Part shown: piece by piece, positions 14,760 to 15,000 of the stretch
Layout: every line of letters starts with the position of its first letter
Numbering within the stretch: the first letter of the stretch is position 1
Origin: Omnitrophica bacterium GWA2_52_8
GTDB lineage: Bacteria; Omnitrophota; Omnitrophia; Omnitrophales; Aquincolibacteriaceae
DNA: 15,000 nt
Assembly (NCBI GenBank): GCA_001804025.1
Contig: MHFC01000001.1
Coordinates: forward strand, 2,880 to 17,879
Direction of reading: 5' to 3'
Translations under genes and position numbers: made by a program
The notes under the pieces: model-generated
Databases searched by the model: none
The model's input: the letters and a program-made list of their open reading frames with translations, nothing else
Told to the model about the DNA's origin: nothing

Positions 14760-15000
<241 letters not shown>

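Overview
The window reads as chromosomal DNA of an uncultured bacterium, roughly half GC. The best guess is the Omnitrophota (OP3) or another PVC-related lineage. This rests on very large exported multidomain proteins, on the style of the ChaN-like exported proteins, and on genes whose starts lack Shine-Dalgarno sequences. It is an inference and no marker was searched; the partial 23S rRNA at the right edge is the piece that could settle it.

Left half (1-7996, minus strand): one uninterrupted reading frame of at least 2,665 codons that runs off the left edge. Reading it codon by codon shows no stop between 7996 and 2. It begins with a signal peptide. A ChaN/TraB-like domain follows, then a twice-repeated module, arginine-rich linkers that recur, a possible degenerate kinase-like region, a coiled coil and a long beta-rich C-terminal half. 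The long open frames on the plus strand here are its shadows.

Middle (8217-12487, plus strand): a divergent gene encodes a 690-residue exported protein with the same ChaN-like domain, so the two genes are divergently arranged relatives sharing a 220-bp intergenic region. Next comes a 545-bp non-coding stretch full of inverted repeats: a 239-bp MITE-like element whose left end contains the stop codon of the upstream gene, then a chain of abutting unrelated hairpins with a possible pseudoknot. An exported endonuclease/exonuclease/phosphatase-family protein follows. Both plus-strand genes have promoter-like hexamers placed so that transcription would start at or next to the ATG (leaderless mRNAs).

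Right part (12506-15000, minus strand): another imperfect inverted repeat between convergent genes, a YqaA/DedA-like membrane protein, a double-ACT-domain protein, a 98-bp MITE-like element bounded by CTAG, a small membrane-anchored DUF2007-like protein, and then the end of an rRNA operon (terminator, 5S rRNA, 3' end of 23S rRNA).

Taken together, the left and middle genes look like an envelope or secreted set (three signal peptides in three consecutive genes). The right part is housekeeping and small accessory genes. The most unusual items are the giant protein, its divergent relative, and the foldback elements in nearly every sizeable intergenic gap.
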